Under the pieces are notes generated by a model that was given only the letters and a program-made list of their open reading frames with translations, ran no database searches and was not told where the DNA came from. The position numbers and the translations under genes are program-made. A DNA stretch of 64,000 nucleotides, taken from assembly GCA_030744435.1 (NCBI GenBank), contig JASLQO010000025.1, forward strand, positions 109,284 to 173,283, in the 5' to 3' direction. Source of the DNA: JASLQO01 sp002327525 (GTDB lineage Bacteria; Pseudomonadota; Gammaproteobacteria; Pseudomonadales; Azotimanducaceae). Numbering within the stretch: the first letter of the stretch is position 1; each line of letters begins with the position of its first letter. Shown here piece by piece: positions 35,835 through 43,615 of the stretch.

Positions 35835-36440
35835 CTAGTCCTGATGGAGGTTCAGCGCCGCAAGTTTTTCCATGCCAATCCGGATGTTTTCTCGTGTGGC
35901 ACCCTCGATGGCGGCGCGCACACGATTGGCCCCGATCAATCCGCCTTCGAAAACCCCTCCGGTATACGTGGATCGGATATTCTCCTGCAGCAACGCAGCC
36001 TTCTCATCCACACGAGAGAGTTCCCAGACGACGTTCATGCCGACCGTCATCCTTGTACTGAACGACGGCGTCTCGATCTTTATAATCCGAATCTTCAGCA
36101 CGTACGGCACATCATCTGTTTCCCGCACTCCACGAAAAGCGCCCTTGGCGTTGTTCATGGACATGACAAATTCATCCGTTTTGGTGTTCTCGATGCTATC
36201 GAAAACACCCTGGCTGACCATTGCATCGGTCACCGTCTGTTCGAAGTATTCCGTCGTTATCCCAACGGAGGCACCACTGACGGTCAGCCCTACCGCAAGG
36301 TTCTGTTCAGCCAAATCCACGGTGTCTGAGGTTTCACTCTCAAACGCCAGTGGCGTCATAACGAACATCGATAACGCAAAACCTATGGAGGCGTTAACTA
36401 CCGAGCGTCGCAATGTGCATCGGTAGCCCGATAACTTCAT
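35835..36440 (-). CDS. secreted/periplasmic protein of unknown function downstream of nod
   Basis: ATG 36440 has AGGAG nine bases upstream. The 202-residue product begins with a basic stretch and a hydrophobic segment (SVVNASIGFALSMFVMTPLAFES), consistent with a signal peptide. The rest has beta-strand character (VPYVLKIRIIKIETPSFSTRMTVGMNVVWELSR) and a C-terminal helix. I do not recognise a named family; it loosely recalls envelope lipoproteins of curli/LPS-assembly type, but it lacks a lipobox Cys. It is the gene directly after nod on the same strand, separated by a terminator-like hairpin, and may be expressed by read-through. Its proximity makes it a candidate accessory factor, by inference only. 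Confidence 0.65.
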   Translation of the reverse strand: MKLSGYRCTLRRSVVNASIGFALSMFVMTPLAFESETSDTVDLAEQNLAVGLTVSGASVGITTEYFEQTVTDAMVSQGVFDSIENTKTDEFVMSMNNAKGAFRGVRETDDVPYVLKIRIIKIETPSFSTRMTVGMNVVWELSRVDEKAALLQENIRSTYTGGVFEGGLIGANRVRAAIEGATRENIRIGMEKLAALNLHQD

Positions 36441-36459
36441 CGTTCGTCTCCTAATTAAA

Positions 36460-36478
36460 GCCCGCGATCTACGCGGGC
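36460..36478 (-). terminator. intrinsic terminator-like hairpin between nod and the downstream gene
   Basis: On the minus strand GCCCGCG-TAGAT-CGCGGGC is followed directly by TTTAATT. The short GC stem and T-rich tail fit a weak intrinsic terminator about 43 bases after the nod stop codon. It would partly uncouple the downstream gene. Confidence 0.5.
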
Positions 36479-36520
36479 GCTGTACAGAAATCTGAACAGG
36501 CGCCCGCGCATTGCCTGCGT

Positions 36521-38905
36521 TTAGCCTCCGAGAGCCGGATCGTCCTGAGCAGCCCATTCCTGCTCGTAGACCGTCCACTCACCCTCTTGGACATCCTCCT
36601 CCTTGCGGCGCATCTGCCGGCCTCTGGAGAGGACGAACCACATCAGGGGCAGCAGACCACCGAACACGAACACCGCCCCGCCAATGGAACGGAAGTACGT
36701 GAGCATCACGAACGCCGGACCCCCGATGAACTCCTGAGACCGTGCATACCAGGTGCCGTCGGTGAAGGCGACCCAGGTCTGATACAGACCAATCGGGAAC
36801 AGGTCGAGGAACATCATCAGAGCCAACCCGATGTTCAGAGACCAGAAGGAGGTTCTGACCAGTTTCGGGTTCCAGGCGGCCCTGTGGAACAGGTGCATGC
36901 AACAGAACAGCATTCCACCCAGGGCAATGTTGCCTTTCACGCCAAACATGGCGGCATGGGCATGGTTGCCGGTGAGATAGGTTGCGTGCTCATAGTAGTT
37001 GACGATCGGCAGGTTGATGACCGAACCGAACACCCCCGCACCGAAGATATTCCAGAAGTTGACGCCGAGAATGAACAGCCATACGCCCTCCATCACGAAC
37101 GTCTGCTTGCCCTCGAGGAGATTCTTCCCTGCCTTAATGCCTTCCTGGCGCATCTGCCATGCGTCGAGCGTGAGCAGCAGCAGCGGGAGTACCTGGAGCG
37201 TGGAGAACACACTTCCGAGAGCGATGATTCCGGTCGGCTTCGCGATCCAGTAGAAGTTGTGGGAGATACCGATCGTGGCGGTGATGAGGAACAGCATCAC
37301 GGCGAGGAAGATCACTCTCTCCGCCATCAGCCGCGTAATGAGCCCCATCTGAACCAGCATGTAGCCGACGATGACTGTCGTGAATACTTCGAAAGTCACC
37401 TCAACCCACATGTGCACTACCATCCAGCGCCAGTAGTCGGAGATGGCAAAGTTCATCTCAGGCTGGATCAGCAGGCCGAAGAACAGGAACATGACCATGA
37501 TCCCGCTGCCGTACAGCAACCAGGAGGGTACGGACCAGATGTTCTTCTTGGTGAGCCACGGCTTGACCGCCCGGTAGATGATCAGAATCCACAGGGCAAA
37601 CGACGTGAGCAGCGTCAACTGGAAGAAACGACCGAGTTCCATGAACTCCCAACCCTGGCTGCCGAACCAATAGGCGGCGCTACCGGTGATCAACCCGGTC
37701 TGGCCGAGGTAGATTCCAACCAGTGCACCGACACCCGTCACGATGCACAACACGAACAGAATGTCGATTAGAGCCTTCTGTCCAGGCGGTACCTTCGAGA
37801 TTCTGGGCAGGAAGAATATCGTGTAGCCCACCCAACACATGAAGAACCAGTAAATCTGGAGCAGCGTGTGGTAGCTGCGCGCCACGGTAAACGGAATGAG
37901 CTCGTTCAGATTGATACCGAACGGTCGGATGAAGTCAGTCGCACTGATGATACCGGCAAGAATCTGCACGCCGAAGACGACGATCGCCAGAGCGAAGAAC
38001 TTGTACGTGGCTCTCTGTGTCGGGCGCACGTGCTCGTTCTCGAGATCGTAGGTGGTGAGAGATGCCGAACTGCCGTTGCCGTTGCCGTTGCTACCTTCGA
38101 AAACGTCGACAGGCTGCTCTTTCATCTGACCGTACACATACAGTACAACGCCGATACCGATGAACAGCGCGAAGATAGAGAACACGCTCCAGAAGAACGT
38201 GGCTTGCGTCGGCGTATTACCGGCGTCCTTGTCCCCTGGCCAGTTGTGCGTGTAGCTGTAGTCCTCGCCAGGACGATTCGCAGCGGCCACCCAGCCGCCC
38301 CAGAAGAAGAACGCTGACAGATCTCTCAGCTCTCCCGGATCAGTGATGTAGTTATCCGCCGCAAACGCCTCTTCGTACGAAGGATTCGTGAACATCTGGG
38401 TGTAGTGATCGACCAGGTCATCAAACGCGGAGGCCTGGGCATCGTTCAGTTCAATGGTCCCCGCCTCTTCGTCATAAGCGTTGTTGTGAACTTCACGCTT
38501 GACCCGGGCCGCGATGCCATCCTGATTGTACTGGTTCACCGAGCCGGGTCCGTCCAGTCTCTCCAGTTCTCTCCCGTAATGTGCTCGCATGCCGAGAACG
38601 GTGCGATGCAGGGCATCGGCGGTGAAGTCGGGGCCGCGCTCGGCACCATCTCCCCAGAACGAGCCGTAACTCATCAATCCTCTGAGGTGAAAGACTTCCT
38701 GTCCTCGCTGGATTTGCTGCTGGGAAATCACGGTTTCCCCTGAGCTGGACACGAAGTCCACGAGTGGTGGCGCGCCTTGATAGGTCGCTCCACCTAGGTA
38801 GATCAGTCCCGTGATGCTAATGCCCGCGACGATCAGGAAATGCGCGAACCAATACCGCTTGTTCAGGAGAACAAGCGCAAAGTTCGAGCGGCTTGAAGTG
38901 GTCAT
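36521..38905 (-). CDS. nod: putative nitric oxide dismutase (Nod; atypical qNOR)
   Basis: This is a 794-residue, multi-helix heme-copper-family protein of the quinol NO reductase type, with a periplasmic N-terminal domain (residues about 40-240) and the NorB-like core. ATG 38905 has AGGAG seven bases upstream. FeB ligands His498 and Glu502 (HMWVE) are kept, but the HH pair of NO reductases is His549-Asn550 (SHNFYW). The pocket Glu is Gln571 (TLQVLPL). In the quinol site H-x3-E-x3-F is His346-Gln350-Phe354, and the RxxGD Asp is Gly743. From memory these match the changes in the M. oxyfera and HdN1 proteins proposed to disproportionate 2 NO to N2 + O2 without external electrons. The HxHA heme ligands (GNHAHAA) remain. 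A canonical qNOR is the alternative, but two FeB/pocket changes argue against it. Confidence 0.88.
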   Translation of the reverse strand: MTTSSRSNFALVLLNKRYWFAHFLIVAGISITGLIYLGGATYQGAPPLVDFVSSSGETVISQQQIQRGQEVFHLRGLMSYGSFWGDGAERGPDFTADALHRTVLGMRAHYGRELERLDGPGSVNQYNQDGIAARVKREVHNNAYDEEAGTIELNDAQASAFDDLVDHYTQMFTNPSYEEAFAADNYITDPGELRDLSAFFFWGGWVAAANRPGEDYSYTHNWPGDKDAGNTPTQATFFWSVFSIFALFIGIGVVLYVYGQMKEQPVDVFEGSNGNGNGSSASLTTYDLENEHVRPTQRATYKFFALAIVVFGVQILAGIISATDFIRPFGINLNELIPFTVARSYHTLLQIYWFFMCWVGYTIFFLPRISKVPPGQKALIDILFVLCIVTGVGALVGIYLGQTGLITGSAAYWFGSQGWEFMELGRFFQLTLLTSFALWILIIYRAVKPWLTKKNIWSVPSWLLYGSGIMVMFLFFGLLIQPEMNFAISDYWRWMVVHMWVEVTFEVFTTVIVGYMLVQMGLITRLMAERVIFLAVMLFLITATIGISHNFYWIAKPTGIIALGSVFSTLQVLPLLLLTLDAWQMRQEGIKAGKNLLEGKQTFVMEGVWLFILGVNFWNIFGAGVFGSVINLPIVNYYEHATYLTGNHAHAAMFGVKGNIALGGMLFCCMHLFHRAAWNPKLVRTSFWSLNIGLALMMFLDLFPIGLYQTWVAFTDGTWYARSQEFIGGPAFVMLTYFRSIGGAVFVFGGLLPLMWFVLSRGRQMRRKEEDVQEGEWTVYEQEWAAQDDPALGG

Positions 38906-39019
38906 ATGAGACTCCTCGATACAACGCTTACCGGATTGTTGAGGGATATATTCTGAACGTGCATCGAGCGGAGTCGCGTCCGTCAAATGACCGACACGGG
39001 GGGGTGTTTGCAGGTAAAT

Positions 39020-39033
39020 TTGATGCTGAGCAA
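39020..39033 (-). promoter_or_regulatory. FNR-like box upstream of nod (one mismatch)
   Basis: The plus strand reads TTGAT-GCTG-AGCAA, one base off the FNR consensus, in the 159-bp gap between nod and the upstream PAS-LuxR gene. Its centre is about 121 bp before the nod ATG. Either the transcript has a long leader or the site acts from a distance. Plausible low-oxygen or NO control of nod. Confidence 0.5.
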
Positions 39034-39064
39034 GAATCCAGAACGGATTCCGGCTCAGAAGTAC

Positions 39065-39598
39065 TCAGTCCAGATAGCCGAGCCGGAAGCCTTCGGCGAC
39101 CATCGCGGCTCGTGTGTTGACACAGAGCTTGCTGCGCATACGCTCTACATGGGTGCGAATGGTCGATTCGGAGATATTCAGCGCCTCCGCCATCGTGGCG
39201 TTGGTTTTGCCATCGGCCAACAGACACAGGATTTCCTGCTCTCGCAGGCTCAGGGTTTTCCAGATCGACCGGGCATCCTTACCCATCTGGCCGAGCAGAC
39301 ATACCGCCATCCCGTCCACGGGGATGCAGGTGAGTTGATGACGAACGCCGTCGACCTTGAATTTCGTATGCTGGGAGGTGTCCGGGCCACGGGCCAGCAG
39401 TTCCACGACACAGCCCTCACTGCATGGCAGCATCTCGGCATTTTCGAGGCCCCCGACGACTTCCCAGCAATACTCGCCGATGCCAGGCCCCAGCAGACCT
39501 CGGGCGGATTTGTTCAAAGCAATGACGCGCCCATCTTCCCCGGCGACGACGACGGGATGCTTCGTCTCAAACATCTTTTCCGAATACGAAGTGCTCAT
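39065..39598 (-). CDS. PAS-LuxR transcriptional regulator with conserved cysteines, next to nod
   Basis: The 177-residue protein has a PAS-like sensor (residues about 8-95: HPVVVAGEDGRVIALNKSARGLLG) followed by a LuxR/NarL helix-turn-helix (LSLREQEILCLLADGKTNATMAEALNISESTIRTHVERMRSKL). The sensor contains Cys32 in EYCWEV and the pair PCSEGC, a pattern seen in PAS proteins that may bind metal, a cluster or heme, or use redox-active thiols. No receiver domain is present. Start ATG 39598 is preferred over GTG 39610. It is the next gene upstream of nod on the same strand and the most likely local regulator of nod, perhaps in response to NO or O2. Confidence 0.82.
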   Translation of the reverse strand: MSTSYSEKMFETKHPVVVAGEDGRVIALNKSARGLLGPGIGEYCWEVVGGLENAEMLPCSEGCVVELLARGPDTSQHTKFKVDGVRHQLTCIPVDGMAVCLLGQMGKDARSIWKTLSLREQEILCLLADGKTNATMAEALNISESTIRTHVERMRSKLCVNTRAAMVAEGFRLGYLD

Positions 39599-39790
39599 AG
39601 TTTGACCCACGATAAAGCCTTCGTTAGCGCCTGAACGTATGCTTTAGCGAAACCAACGTATATAAGTAGTAGCACGTAGATATTCCAGCCCACGTGACAA
39701 TTACGGATGCGTATTTTTCGCATTTGCTCTTTGCCAAAAACGATGATTGAGTAGACTGTCTGTGCTCGGTATTAGGCAAATCAGCAGGCA

Positions 39791-39814
39791 CTGGTATATC
39801 TACTGGTATATCTA
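39791..39814. repeat. perfect 12-bp tandem duplication just before a start codon
   Basis: CTGGTATATCTA occurs twice in direct succession and ends one base before the ATG at 39816. It occupies the place of a ribosome-binding site, and no Shine-Dalgarno sequence is left. The duplication may alter expression of the repeat-protein gene. Confidence 0.85.
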
Positions 39815-39815
39815 G

Positions 39816-40679
39816 ATGAAGAGTAAATCCCGTTCATGGCTCAATCCGTTCAGGCGCAGGTACAGCGAAGAAATCCTGAGCGACGGTCCTTACCAGACCC
39901 GGCACGAAAACGGACAGCTGAAAGCCAGGGGCACATTGGAGAACGGCCTCGAGCAGGGGACCTGTAAGCGGTTCTACGACACGGGCATACTGGAGTTCAA
40001 AGGCAACTACGAACAGGGCCGCCCACACGGACTACAGGAGTGGCATCATCAAAACGGTGAACTGAGGGAACGCAAGACTTACGAACAGGGGCGACAAACC
40101 GGACCTTGGGAGCTCTATCACCCCAACGGCCAGCTGCGCTCGAAGGGGTGTTTCGTCGATGAGAAGCGCGAAGGACCGTTCGAAGTCTTCTACAACAATG
40201 GCAAACCGCGATCAAAAGGCAGCCACTCGAACAACGAGCGCGACGGCGCATACGAATCGTATTTCGAGAACGGCAAGTTGGAATCGAAGGGTACTTTCAG
40301 CAACGGACGAAAAGAAGGCTCGTGGGAGGAATTTCACGACAACGGCCAGTTGAAACACTTCGGAAGTTACCGGGGCGGCCATCCTGACGGCCCCCAGCAG
40401 TGGTATTTCGACAACGGTCAGCTGGAAGTCAGCGGAGAGTACGACAACAACAAGCAAACCGGCATTTTCGAAGAGTATTGGCGCGACGGCCTGCTGGCGG
40501 TGAGGGAGTCGTACACCAACGGCGTCAAGGACGGACCCTACGAGTCCTATCACGAGAACGGTCGGATGAAAGCACGGGGGACTTTCAAGACCGGCGTGCT
40601 CCACGGTAGCTATGCACTGTTCACGGAGGATGGCCAGCTGAAGGAATCCGGACTTTACCAGGAGGGCCTTGCCCAGTAG
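39816..40679 (+). CDS. YwqK/MORN_2-type repeat protein, 11 repeats of 24 residues
   Basis: The 287-residue protein is built almost wholly from eleven consecutive 24-residue units with pattern GPYExYHENGQLKxRGTYxNGxxD, starting near residue 23. These are antitoxin-YwqK/MORN-like beta-hairpin repeats that stack into a curved sheet and bind proteins or membranes in other systems. The short N-terminus is basic (MKSKSRSWLNPFRRRY) with no signal peptide. No SD is present before ATG 39816. A smaller homologue follows 25 bp later. The genes lie between the nod regulator and the ferredoxin group; a role in this locus is unproven. Confidence 0.85.
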   Translation: MKSKSRSWLNPFRRRYSEEILSDGPYQTRHENGQLKARGTLENGLEQGTCKRFYDTGILEFKGNYEQGRPHGLQEWHHQNGELRERKTYEQGRQTGPWELYHPNGQLRSKGCFVDEKREGPFEVFYNNGKPRSKGSHSNNERDGAYESYFENGKLESKGTFSNGRKEGSWEEFHDNGQLKHFGSYRGGHPDGPQQWYFDNGQLEVSGEYDNNKQTGIFEEYWRDGLLAVRESYTNGVKDGPYESYHENGRMKARGTFKTGVLHGSYALFTEDGQLKESGLYQEGLAQ

Positions 40680-40704
40680 CCAATGTCCTCAAGAGAGCGG
40701 TGAA

Positions 40705-41364
40705 ATGAAACTGTTTTTTGCATTTTGCAAGGCAAAGTTGCTGGTATGGGTCAGACGTTTGAGCCTCTTGCCCGAGGAGTCGTTCCAATGGGGCGGGCGG
40801 CGCGGACGTCCGGAGTCCAAAGGGGGTTACAAGGACGGCGAACAGGACGGACCCTGGGAGATCTATTACGACAATGGCCAGCTGGAATTTCGCGGAACCT
40901 ACAAGGCCGGGCGGCGCGACGGCCCATGGGAGATGTACTACGCCAGCGGCCAGCTCAAAATAAGAGGCTATTCGCAAAACGGCGTGCCCCACGGACTCTT
41001 CGAAAGATACTACGAAAACGGACAGCTAAGTGAGCGGCACGCTTGTGAAAGGGGCGAACAGCACGGTCCCTATGAAAAGTACCACCAAAACGGCCAACTC
41101 CAGGAACAGGGCGCCTACAAGGATCTGAAACTCGTTGGCCCGATAAAAATCTTCTATCCCAACGGCCAGCTGAGAAGAGCCGGGGATTACGTGGACGGTC
41201 ACAGACACGGACCCTGGGAGTTCTACTACAACAACGCTCAGTTGGGCAAAGCAGGCAGCTACATCGACGGCCAACAGGATGGGCCGTGGAAGCACTTCGA
41301 CGAAAGTGGCAACCAGCAGCCCACACGCTACTACAAGGACGGCCGTGAACTCACTCAGGCGTAA
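40705..41364 (+). CDS. second YwqK/MORN_2-type repeat protein
   Basis: This 219-residue paralogue of the preceding gene has six full and two partial 24-residue repeats (GPWEIYYDNGQLEFRGTYKAGRRD pattern) from about residue 45 to the end. Its N-terminus differs: MKLFFAFCKAKLLVWVRRLSLL is hydrophobic and basic, resembling a membrane-associating helix. ATG 40705 is chosen over 40669. The tandem arrangement implies a local duplication with loss of repeats. Partner or ligand unknown. Confidence 0.82.
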   Translation: MKLFFAFCKAKLLVWVRRLSLLPEESFQWGGRRGRPESKGGYKDGEQDGPWEIYYDNGQLEFRGTYKAGRRDGPWEMYYASGQLKIRGYSQNGVPHGLFERYYENGQLSERHACERGEQHGPYEKYHQNGQLQEQGAYKDLKLVGPIKIFYPNGQLRRAGDYVDGHRHGPWEFYYNNAQLGKAGSYIDGQQDGPWKHFDESGNQQPTRYYKDGRELTQA

Positions 41365-41445
41365 GCGACATACCCGGTCAAACAGCTAACGGCTTCCTCG
41401 CGGGTCTGTGTAATCAACAGACGGCGCCAGGAGCCGTGTGCGAGA

Positions 41446-41769
41446 TCACCTCTCCAGCATCTTCAGCTTGTCGGGCACATCGGCCCACTCCTCCGCATCA
41501 GGGGGAGCCTGACGCCGTTCGTTGATATTCGGCCAGATGGCCGACATCTCTGCATTCAATCGAATAAACGAGCGCTGATCCGGCGGCACCTCGCGATCTT
41601 CCCTGATGGCATCCACCGGGCAGTTGGAAGGGCAGATCGCACAATCGATGCATCTGTCCGGATCTATCACCAGAAAGTTGGGGCCTTCGTGAAAGCAACC
41701 GGCGGGGCACACCTCCACACACTGCATGTGTTTGCAGTTGATACAGTTCTCAGTAACGACGAAAGGCAC
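41446..41769 (-). CDS. fdxA: 7Fe ferredoxin FdxA
   Basis: The 107-residue protein matches FdxA closely. NCINCKHMQCVEVCPAGCFHEGPNFLVIDPDRCIDCAICPSNCPVDAI carries the cysteines for one 3Fe-4S and one 4Fe-4S cluster, and the characteristic C-terminal tail follows. It transfers electrons in the cytoplasm at low potential. It is the last gene of the b561-hypothetical-fdxA group, whose promoter has a perfect FNR box, so it should be expressed at low oxygen. Confidence 0.95.
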   Translation of the reverse strand: MPFVVTENCINCKHMQCVEVCPAGCFHEGPNFLVIDPDRCIDCAICPSNCPVDAIREDREVPPDQRSFIRLNAEMSAIWPNINERRQAPPDAEEWADVPDKLKMLER

Positions 41770-41800
41770 GATTGTCCTCGCTCTTCATTTATCGGTATTT

Positions 41801-42097
41801 TCAGCTTCTCTGTTCCGTCTGGAGGATGCGCGAAAAACTCCACCCGCTCCCGAGGTTTTCGTACAGCCAGACGTCTTCGTACACCCGGGCTTCATCGGGT
41901 TTTCGATAGCGAACGTGGCAATGCACACTCTGGATAGTGTGTGTCGATTGAGCTCCCGCGCCCGAATCCAGTATCTCGTAGCCCGGGTATTTGATGGCGA
42001 AATCTGATCTGAGCTGCCTGTTGCACGGGTCCTGGAGAAACACGTAATACAGCGCCCCTCCAAAGACCACAAAGAGCAGCAGGTAGTACTTGGCCAT
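41801..42097 (-). CDS. small membrane-anchored hypothetical protein
   Basis: The 98-residue protein has an N-terminal membrane anchor or signal segment (YYLLLFVVFGGALYYVFL) followed by a small, probably periplasmic domain. That domain has two Cys (PCNRQL, VHCHVRY) that might form a disulfide. ATG 42097 follows the b561 stop after one base, so translation is coupled. No family recognised. Being locked between a cytochrome b561 and FdxA suggests a role in that electron-transfer unit. Confidence 0.65.
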   Translation of the reverse strand: MAKYYLLLFVVFGGALYYVFLQDPCNRQLRSDFAIKYPGYEILDSGAGAQSTHTIQSVHCHVRYRKPDEARVYEDVWLYENLGSGWSFSRILQTEQRS

Positions 42098-42098
42098 G

Positions 42099-42623
42099 TC
42101 ACACGCCCTGACGGCCGCCGTCGTTGGAGAACACTTTTCTGTAGCGCTCAAGGCCATGAATGATGATGAGCAGAATCAGCAACGCTGCCGTTAATCCATG
42201 AAGCTGCAGAAACAGGGCGTGCATCTCCTCATTGTCGGCAGCCAGTGCGGAGAGATTGATGAATCCAAATGCAAGCACTTCATAGTCGATAAAGCCGGCC
42301 TGCACCACACCCAATACGACCTGCAGCGAGAGTAGGGGGTAAAAAATCCACTGAAGAAGCACGGCTGGCCGCTTGTACCATCCCGGCGGGGTGTACAGAT
42401 AACGGCTTCGCCGCCACCACCACCGAAATAACACCATGATGAAAATCGTCATGCCCAATCCGGAGTGAATCATGATGATTATTTCTTTTTGATTCAGAGG
42501 AAAGTCGCCGATTTTCCACGCGGACAGCAGGTTGAATCCGATGAAAAGTCCGGACACCCAGTGCATCACCTTCGCAACGGTGTAGTTGAACCTTCTATTC
42601 GACTCAACCATGAGCGTATCCAT
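42099..42623 (-). CDS. cytochrome b561 family protein
   Basis: This 174-residue four-helix membrane protein of the prokaryotic b561 type has candidate heme His ligands in each helix: KVMHWVSGLF, IMIHSGLGM, FLQLHGLT and IIIHGLERY. Such proteins move electrons between quinol and periplasmic partners or to superoxide. ATG 42623 is chosen; earlier in-frame codons overlap the promoter. The FNR box at 42706-42719 lies about 90 bp upstream. It heads a coupled unit with the small anchored protein and FdxA. Confidence 0.85.
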   Translation of the reverse strand: MDTLMVESNRRFNYTVAKVMHWVSGLFIGFNLLSAWKIGDFPLNQKEIIIMIHSGLGMTIFIMVLFRWWWRRSRYLYTPPGWYKRPAVLLQWIFYPLLSLQVVLGVVQAGFIDYEVLAFGFINLSALAADNEEMHALFLQLHGLTAALLILLIIIHGLERYRKVFSNDGGRQGV

Positions 42624-42705
42624 CTTGTCGAAACCACATCGGACACCTCTCCTTAGTATTCTGATCAGAAACAGTCCGAACCTATACACATCGCTAGATG
42701 GTGTT

Positions 42706-42719
42706 TTGATCTTGATCAA
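42706..42719 (-). promoter_or_regulatory. perfect FNR/DNR box TTGAT-CTTG-ATCAA
   Basis: The palindrome centre is 42712.5, about 90 bp before the b561 ATG. A GTATAG-like -10 on the minus strand at 42682-42687 would place the box near -38 to -41. This is the best FNR site in the nod region. It could also influence the divergent gene at 42941, 222 bp away. The rest of the 317-bp gap 42624-42940 shows no gene. Confidence 0.75.
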
Positions 42720-42940
42720 AGGCTCGGAATTTCACTACTGGATCGTATCTTGTCAATGTCCTGTGACATTTTATTACACACAAACAGCATTCACTGACTT
42801 AGCCTTTGATGTTCGGCGTCTCCGGCCGAGGAACTCATTGGGCTACGAAACGATCATACTATGCGATCGTCGCAATCGTCGTAGTTGGGGGGCGGTTTTT
42901 ACTATCCTCCACGAGTTGTGCTTAAAACCGGTGGCAGCAG

Positions 42941-43459
42941 ATGCACAGTTCAGACGAACCGCATGCAGGAGGCTGGTTCGAGGACGGTGTGTTCACACAT
43001 CGGCCCATGACCAGATTCCACTTTCCGCAGGCACAATGCCGTCTGCTGGAAGCGGTTCAGATACAGCTGTTCCCGGACGATGGCAATGGCCCCTGCGCCT
43101 GTGACCTGAATGCACTCGCATACCTCGAAGTGGCCATGGAAGATCCGCTCAACGCGCAGGACGGCGACCCGGATTTCCTGCTCCGCGGGTGCAAGTGGCT
43201 GGACGAAAAGGCACAGAAAGAGCCCGCACTCACTTTTGTCGATCTGGAAAACAACCAGCAACACGCATTGATGACGCAGATCGCATGCCTGAGGTTCGGC
43301 AGAAACTGGCTGTCGCTGCTCATGTACTATCCGACCGAAGCCCTCATGCTGGATCCGATCTACAGTGGCAATCCCGACATGATCGGATGGCTCTGGCTGG
43401 AACACAGGCCAGGGTTTCCACCGCCCCCGGCAGGGAAGATGCAGCTGGAATTCGAGTAG
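42941..43459 (+). CDS. gluconate 2-dehydrogenase subunit 3 family protein
   Basis: The 172-residue protein fits the small subunit that accompanies GMC-type membrane dehydrogenases. FHFPQAQCRLLEAVQIQLFPDDGNGPCACDLNALAYLE starts the helical domain, and a C-terminal WLWLEHRPGFPPPPAG is typical. It has no Tat signal here. Normally the flavoprotein large subunit gene follows, and indeed the first 46 codons of a GMC gene start 16 bp later but break off. It is therefore probably an orphan subunit now. Confidence 0.7.
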   Translation: MHSSDEPHAGGWFEDGVFTHRPMTRFHFPQAQCRLLEAVQIQLFPDDGNGPCACDLNALAYLEVAMEDPLNAQDGDPDFLLRGCKWLDEKAQKEPALTFVDLENNQQHALMTQIACLRFGRNWLSLLMYYPTEALMLDPIYSGNPDMIGWLWLEHRPGFPPPPAGKMQLEFE

Positions 43460-43474
43460 GCCCGCGGCAGCGCC

Positions 43475-43615
43475 GTGACCAGCTCATCAATACAGGACAC
43501 AGAATACGACGTGTGCGTCGTCGGCCGCGGTGCGGGCGGTGGCTGCAGCCTCACAACGGCTTACATCCGAATCTCACGCCCGAGACTCACTCGCGCGTAC
43601 CGGCCATCAGCCTAG
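43475..43615 (+). pseudogene. GMC oxidoreductase N-terminal stump
   Basis: From GTG 43475 the 46-codon frame reads TEYDVCVVGRGAGGGC, an FAD-binding Rossmann start of the GMC large subunit (normally VVGSGAGGG), then drifts and stops. The remaining 500 or so codons are absent. It is the expected partner of the subunit-3 gene just upstream and marks another truncation point at about 43560. Confidence 0.65.

Noticed and set aside
36521..38905. Ordinary quinol nitric oxide reductase (NorB/NorZ)
   Set aside because: Overall likeness is high, but Asn550, Gln571, Gln350 and Gly743 remove groups used by canonical qNOR, and all four changes agree with the Nod pattern.
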